Positions 7,118 to 7,159 of a DNA stretch of 7,159 nt are shown one piece after another. Within the stretch, counting starts at the first letter, position 1. Every line of letters begins with the position of its first letter. Below the pieces are notes generated by a model. The model was not told the origin of the DNA, ran no database searches, and saw only the letters and a program-made list of their open reading frames with translations. Origin of the DNA: Mycobacteriaceae bacterium. GTDB lineage: Bacteria; Actinomycetota; Actinomycetes; Mycobacteriales; Mycobacteriaceae. Where the stretch lies: contig JAFAWC010000719.1 in NCBI GenBank assembly GCA_019242135.1, positions 1 to 7,159 on the forward strand, written 5' to 3'. The translations under genes and the position numbers were made by a program.

Positions 7118-7159
7118 CCCCCGTCGTCTCGACCTACCGGCTGCAGTTGCGCGGTGACG
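7114..7159 (+). CDS. treY: Maltooligosyl trehalose synthase TreY, first 15 codons (runs off window)
   Basis: Only the first 15 residues are visible: GTG start, then [14 protein letters not shown]. The (V)STYR(L/V)Q(L/M) opening is the conserved first strand of the TreY GH13 barrel and fits the M. tuberculosis TreY N-terminus as I recall it. TreY isomerises the reducing-end alpha-1,4 bond of a maltooligosaccharide to alpha-1,1, giving maltooligosyl trehalose for cleavage by TreZ. The GTG overlaps the treX stop by 4 bp (GTGA), implying translational coupling. The call rests on a short peptide plus strong context. Confidence 0.85.
   Translation, partial: MTPVVSTYRLQLRGD

Overview
This G+C-rich window looks like a mycobacterial chromosome segment, probably from a fast-growing Mycobacterium/Mycolicibacterium rather than M. 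tuberculosis. The encoded biotin enzymes, the 2H-phosphoesterase-like protein and the TreX glycogen-debranching enzyme match my memory of the M. tuberculosis proteins (BioA, BioF1, BioD, Rv1571, BioB, TreX) closely in sequence, length and motif spacing. The presence of a TetR-type BioQ next to bioB is as described for M. smegmatis. No database search was run, so species is inference.

Layout. Positions 1-514 (minus) hold the 5' half of bioB, cut by the window edge. Positions 515-578 are a 64-bp divergent control region with a near-perfect BioQ-type operator and overlapping promoter-like elements. Positions 579-1169 (plus) hold the TetR regulator bioQ. Positions 1162-4861 (minus) are a compact four-gene operon read right to left: bioA, bioF, bioD and a small 2H phosphoesterase / 2'-5' RNA ligase-like gene. 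bioF/bioD overlap by 4 bp, bioD and the 2H gene are 1 bp apart, and the 2H gene runs tail to tail into bioQ with an 8-bp overlap. Positions 4862-4951 are a 90-bp divergent promoter region. Positions 4952-7117 (plus) hold treX, followed from 7114 by the first codons of treY, which runs off the window.

How the genes work together. BioF makes the 8-amino-7-oxononanoate skeleton from a pimeloyl thioester and alanine. BioA aminates it, BioD closes the ureido ring and BioB inserts sulfur, so the locus encodes the whole late biotin pathway. BioQ probably represses bioB and itself from the shared operator. I see no equivalent full operator in front of bioA or bioF. treX and treY start the TreX-TreY-TreZ route from glycogen-type alpha-glucan to trehalose, unrelated to biotin except for sharing the divergent intergenic region.

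No mobile element, CRISPR array, RNA gene or prophage is visible, and the gene set itself is known biology. The points that merit a second look are small-scale: the operator/promoter overlap, the palindrome in which bioQ and the 2H gene share stop codons, a triple 14-bp tandem repeat that copies the end of bioA, the apparent leaderless starts, and the uncharacterised 2H gene locked into a biotin operon. The only intergenic stretches are the short ones described, all under 100 bp.
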